This document shows, piece after piece, positions 14,224 to 15,538 of a stretch of DNA of 15,538 nucleotides. Both the position numbers and the translations under genes were made by a program. Under the pieces are notes generated by a model. The model did not search any database, was not told the origin of the DNA, and saw nothing but the letters and a program-made list of their open reading frames with translations. Positions within the stretch are counted from its first letter, which is position 1; each line of letters opens with the position of its first letter. Origin of the DNA: DATARH01 sp050246595 (GTDB taxonomy: Bacteria; Pseudomonadota; Alphaproteobacteria; ATCC43930; CGMCC-115725); NCBI GenBank assembly GCA_050246595.1, contig JBFWVT010000101.1, positions 1 through 15,538 on the forward strand, in the 5' to 3' direction.

Positions 14224-14280
14224 GCCGGAGGGCGTGGCGTGGTTCTCACCCTGAGCTGGGACCGCGGCTCGCCCTCCGGC
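14224..14280 (+). repeat. 11-bp perfect inverted repeat in the IS481 leader
   Basis: GCCGGAGGGCG (14224-14234) and CGCCCTCCGGC (14270-14280) are perfect complements 35 bases apart, ending six bases before the GGAG and 16 bases before the transposase ATG. In RNA read through from cas6 the stem would form next to the start. Such leader hairpins are known in some insertion sequences to limit transposase made from outside transcripts; that role here is inference. Confidence 0.6.
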
Positions 14281-14296
14281 GGGACGGAGATACGAC

Positions 14297-15351
14297 ATGA
14301 CCCAGGATCAGAAGATCATCCGAGCGAAGGTGGGCCTTTTGGAATTGGCCAAGCAGCTCGGCAATGTCAGCCAGGCCTGCAAGATGATGGGCTACAGCCG
14401 GGACAGCTTCTATCGCTTCAAGGAGCTGTACGACAAAGGCGGCGAACTCGCCTTGCAGGAGATCAGCCGCAGGAAGCCGATCTTGAAGAACCGTACGGCC
14501 CCGGAGATCGAGCAGGCCGTGGTTGAGATGGCGATCGAGCAGCCCGCTTGGGGCCAGGTGCGGGTGTCGGAAGCGCTCAAGCGGCGCGGCCTGTCGATTT
14601 CACCCGCCGGGGTGCGCTGTGTGTGGCAGCGCCATGATCTGACCTCAATGAAGCTGCGCCTCAAGGCACTCGAAGCCAAGGCGGCACAAGCGGGCATTCT
14701 GCTCACCGAAGCGCAGATCGTCGCTCTGGAAAAGGCCAAGGCCGACAAGGAAGCGCACGGCGAGTTCGAGAGCGAGTGCCCCGGCTACTGCGGCGCGCAG
14801 AGCCTGCCCCGGCGCAGGCCGGGGACACCTTCTATGTCGGCACGCTGAAAGGGGTCGGGCGGGTCTACCAGCAGAGTGTCATCGATACCTATTCGAAAGT
14901 GGCCTTCGCCAAGCTCTATGACCGCAAAACCCCGATCACCGCGGCCGAGCTCCTCAACGACCGCGTCGTGCCGTTTTATGACGAGCACGGCATCCGGCTG
15001 TCCCGGATGCTGACCGACCGCGGCACCGAATTTTGCGGCTCAGACAGCCACGAATACGAGCGTTACCTGGCCGTCGAGGATATCGACCACACCCGGACCA
15101 AGGCCAAGAGCCCGCAGACCAATGGCATCTGCGAGCGCTTCCATCGCACGCTCCTGGACGAGTTCTACTGGGTGGCCTTCCGCAAGAAGATCTACCGGTC
15201 CATTGACGAGCTGCGGGCTGATCTCGATGCCTGGATCGCCGAGTACAACGAGCACCGGCCGCATCAGGGCCGTTGGTGTTTCGGCAAGACCCCGATGCAG
15301 ACCTTTCTTGACGCACTCCCCCTGGCAAAGGAGAAACTCATGGCGGCATGA
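14297..15351 (+). pseudogene. IS481-family transposase, disrupted by a 23-bp insertion
   Basis: The N-terminal half (ATG 14297 to 14800) carries the helix-turn-helix region with LLELAKQLGNVSQACKMMG (14-32) and SPAGVRCVWQRHDL (about 102-115), ending HGEFESECPGYCGAQ. The C-terminal half begins DTFYVGTLKGVGRVY at 14824 in another frame and holds the DDE catalytic core: VIDTYSKVAF, LTDRGTEFCG, and SPQTNGICERFHRT, ending KEKLMAA at 15351. In intact relatives GYCGAQ is followed directly by DTFYVG, so bases 14801-14823 are extra and shift the frame; the upstream frame stops at 14848. The start is supported by GGAG seven bases upstream. With the DNA-binding and catalytic parts separated, the gene is almost certainly inactive. 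Confidence 0.88.
14801..14823. repeat. 23-bp palindromic insertion inside the IS481 transposase
   Basis: The inserted bases contain CCCCGG-CGCAGG-CCGGGG when the following G is included, and a second overlapping pair, CCTG...CAGG. TGCCCCGGC in the insert repeats the same nine bases about 30 positions upstream (14778-14786), and GGCGCAG repeats the end of GGCGCGCAG. The structure suggests a templated or hairpin-mediated local insertion rather than random bases. Confidence 0.7.
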
Positions 15352-15412
15352 CCCCAGGCGACAGCCACAACGGCTCAGACACTCAATGCCGTCTGTCAGA
15401 TCAAATGTTAGC

Positions 15413-15538
15413 TAGAGCGTGATCGCATCAGGTTGAAGCGTAGCCGGCATTGGCGAGGTAGTTTGCGCATTCCTGTGCGGAGAAATGATCGAGCAAGGAG
15501 CCGATCTGGCGCCACGTGTCCTCGGTGGTGCGCGGATC
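15413..15538 (-). mobile_element. 3' end of an IS630-family element (right copy, truncated by the window edge)
   Basis: The reverse complement equals positions 17-142 with one difference. The outer end is TA at 15413-15414, inside or at the edge of the IS481 right repeat, so this copy seems to have inserted at a TA there. It points inward toward the left copy, as a composite element would have. Confidence 0.85.
15428..15538 (-). CDS. IS630-family transposase, C-terminal fragment (right copy)
   Basis: The last 36 residues before the stop at 15430-15428, ending ECANYLANAGYAST. It differs from the left copy by Ala for Val (GCA versus GTA). The catalytic part is off the window. Confidence 0.8.
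   Translation of the reverse strand, partial: DPRTTEDTWRQIGSLLDHFSAQECANYLANAGYAST

Larger units (their letters stand above)
14178..15413 (+). mobile_element. IS481-family insertion sequence, inactivated
   Basis: An element of about 1.24 kb enclosing one broken transposase gene. Its ends are imperfect inverted repeats: 14179-14209 (TAGCT...ATTT...CTGACA...) and 15384-15414 reversed, with 21 of 31 positions matching by eye. No target duplication can be seen because the IS630 copy abuts the right end and may have removed the last bases. It lies directly after cas6. Exact outer boundaries are uncertain by a few bases. Confidence 0.75.

Noticed and set aside
14776..15351. Independent second transposase ORF with its own GTG start, as in two-ORF elements with programmed frameshift
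   Set aside because: The two parts match one continuous IS481-type transposase, and the frame change is caused by 23 extra bases, not by a slippery overlap.

Overview
The window is 15.5 kb of GC-rich DNA with strong G/C preference at third codon positions and dense, short-spaced genes. The gene content (a TIGR01459-type HAD phosphatase, a 260-residue 3-hydroxybutyrate dehydrogenase, a flavoprotein-fused SelD, a hybrid PAS histidine kinase) suggests an alphaproteobacterium, perhaps of the Hyphomicrobiales. The assignment is by gene style only; there is no rRNA or other marker gene here.

Layout. Positions 1-142 and 15413-15538 are the same 3' end of one IS630-family element, in inverted orientation, so the window begins and ends inside two copies of a repeat. 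Positions 410-10552 look like ordinary chromosome: a glyoxalase-like VOC protein and a HAD-IIA hydrolase in tandem; a small unknown protein convergent with them; 3-hydroxybutyrate dehydrogenase; a convergent selD-selA operon with overlapping stop and start codons; a divergent hybrid histidine kinase with two similar PAS domains; an SDR oxidoreductase; and a small membrane protein. Selenophosphate made by SelD is used by SelA to make Sec-tRNA, but selB and selC are not in the window.

Positions 10553-10918 are an intergenic stretch with a 32-bp near-perfect palindrome, a 14-bp palindrome and an A/T-richer segment. It leads into a CRISPR adaptation and processing module on the + strand: a reverse transcriptase fused to Cas1, then Cas2, then a Cas6-type RAMP endoribonuclease. 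The RT half is intact (FADD active site). The Cas1 half changes frame near 12506, which places the catalytic Glu in one frame and the catalytic His and Asp in another. The shift site is itself a good ribosome-binding sequence (GGAGG, 8 nt before an in-frame ATG), so a split Cas1 is a real alternative to a simple frameshift mutation. No CRISPR array and no interference genes (cas10, csm, cmr) are seen.

Immediately after cas6 lies an IS481-family element (about 14178-15413) whose transposase is broken by a 23-bp palindromic insertion. An IS630 copy abuts or has cut into the outer end of that element. Insertion sequences therefore close off the CRISPR module on its downstream side, where an array or effector genes would be expected. 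The most interesting content is the RT-Cas1/Cas2/Cas6 module with its split or broken Cas1.
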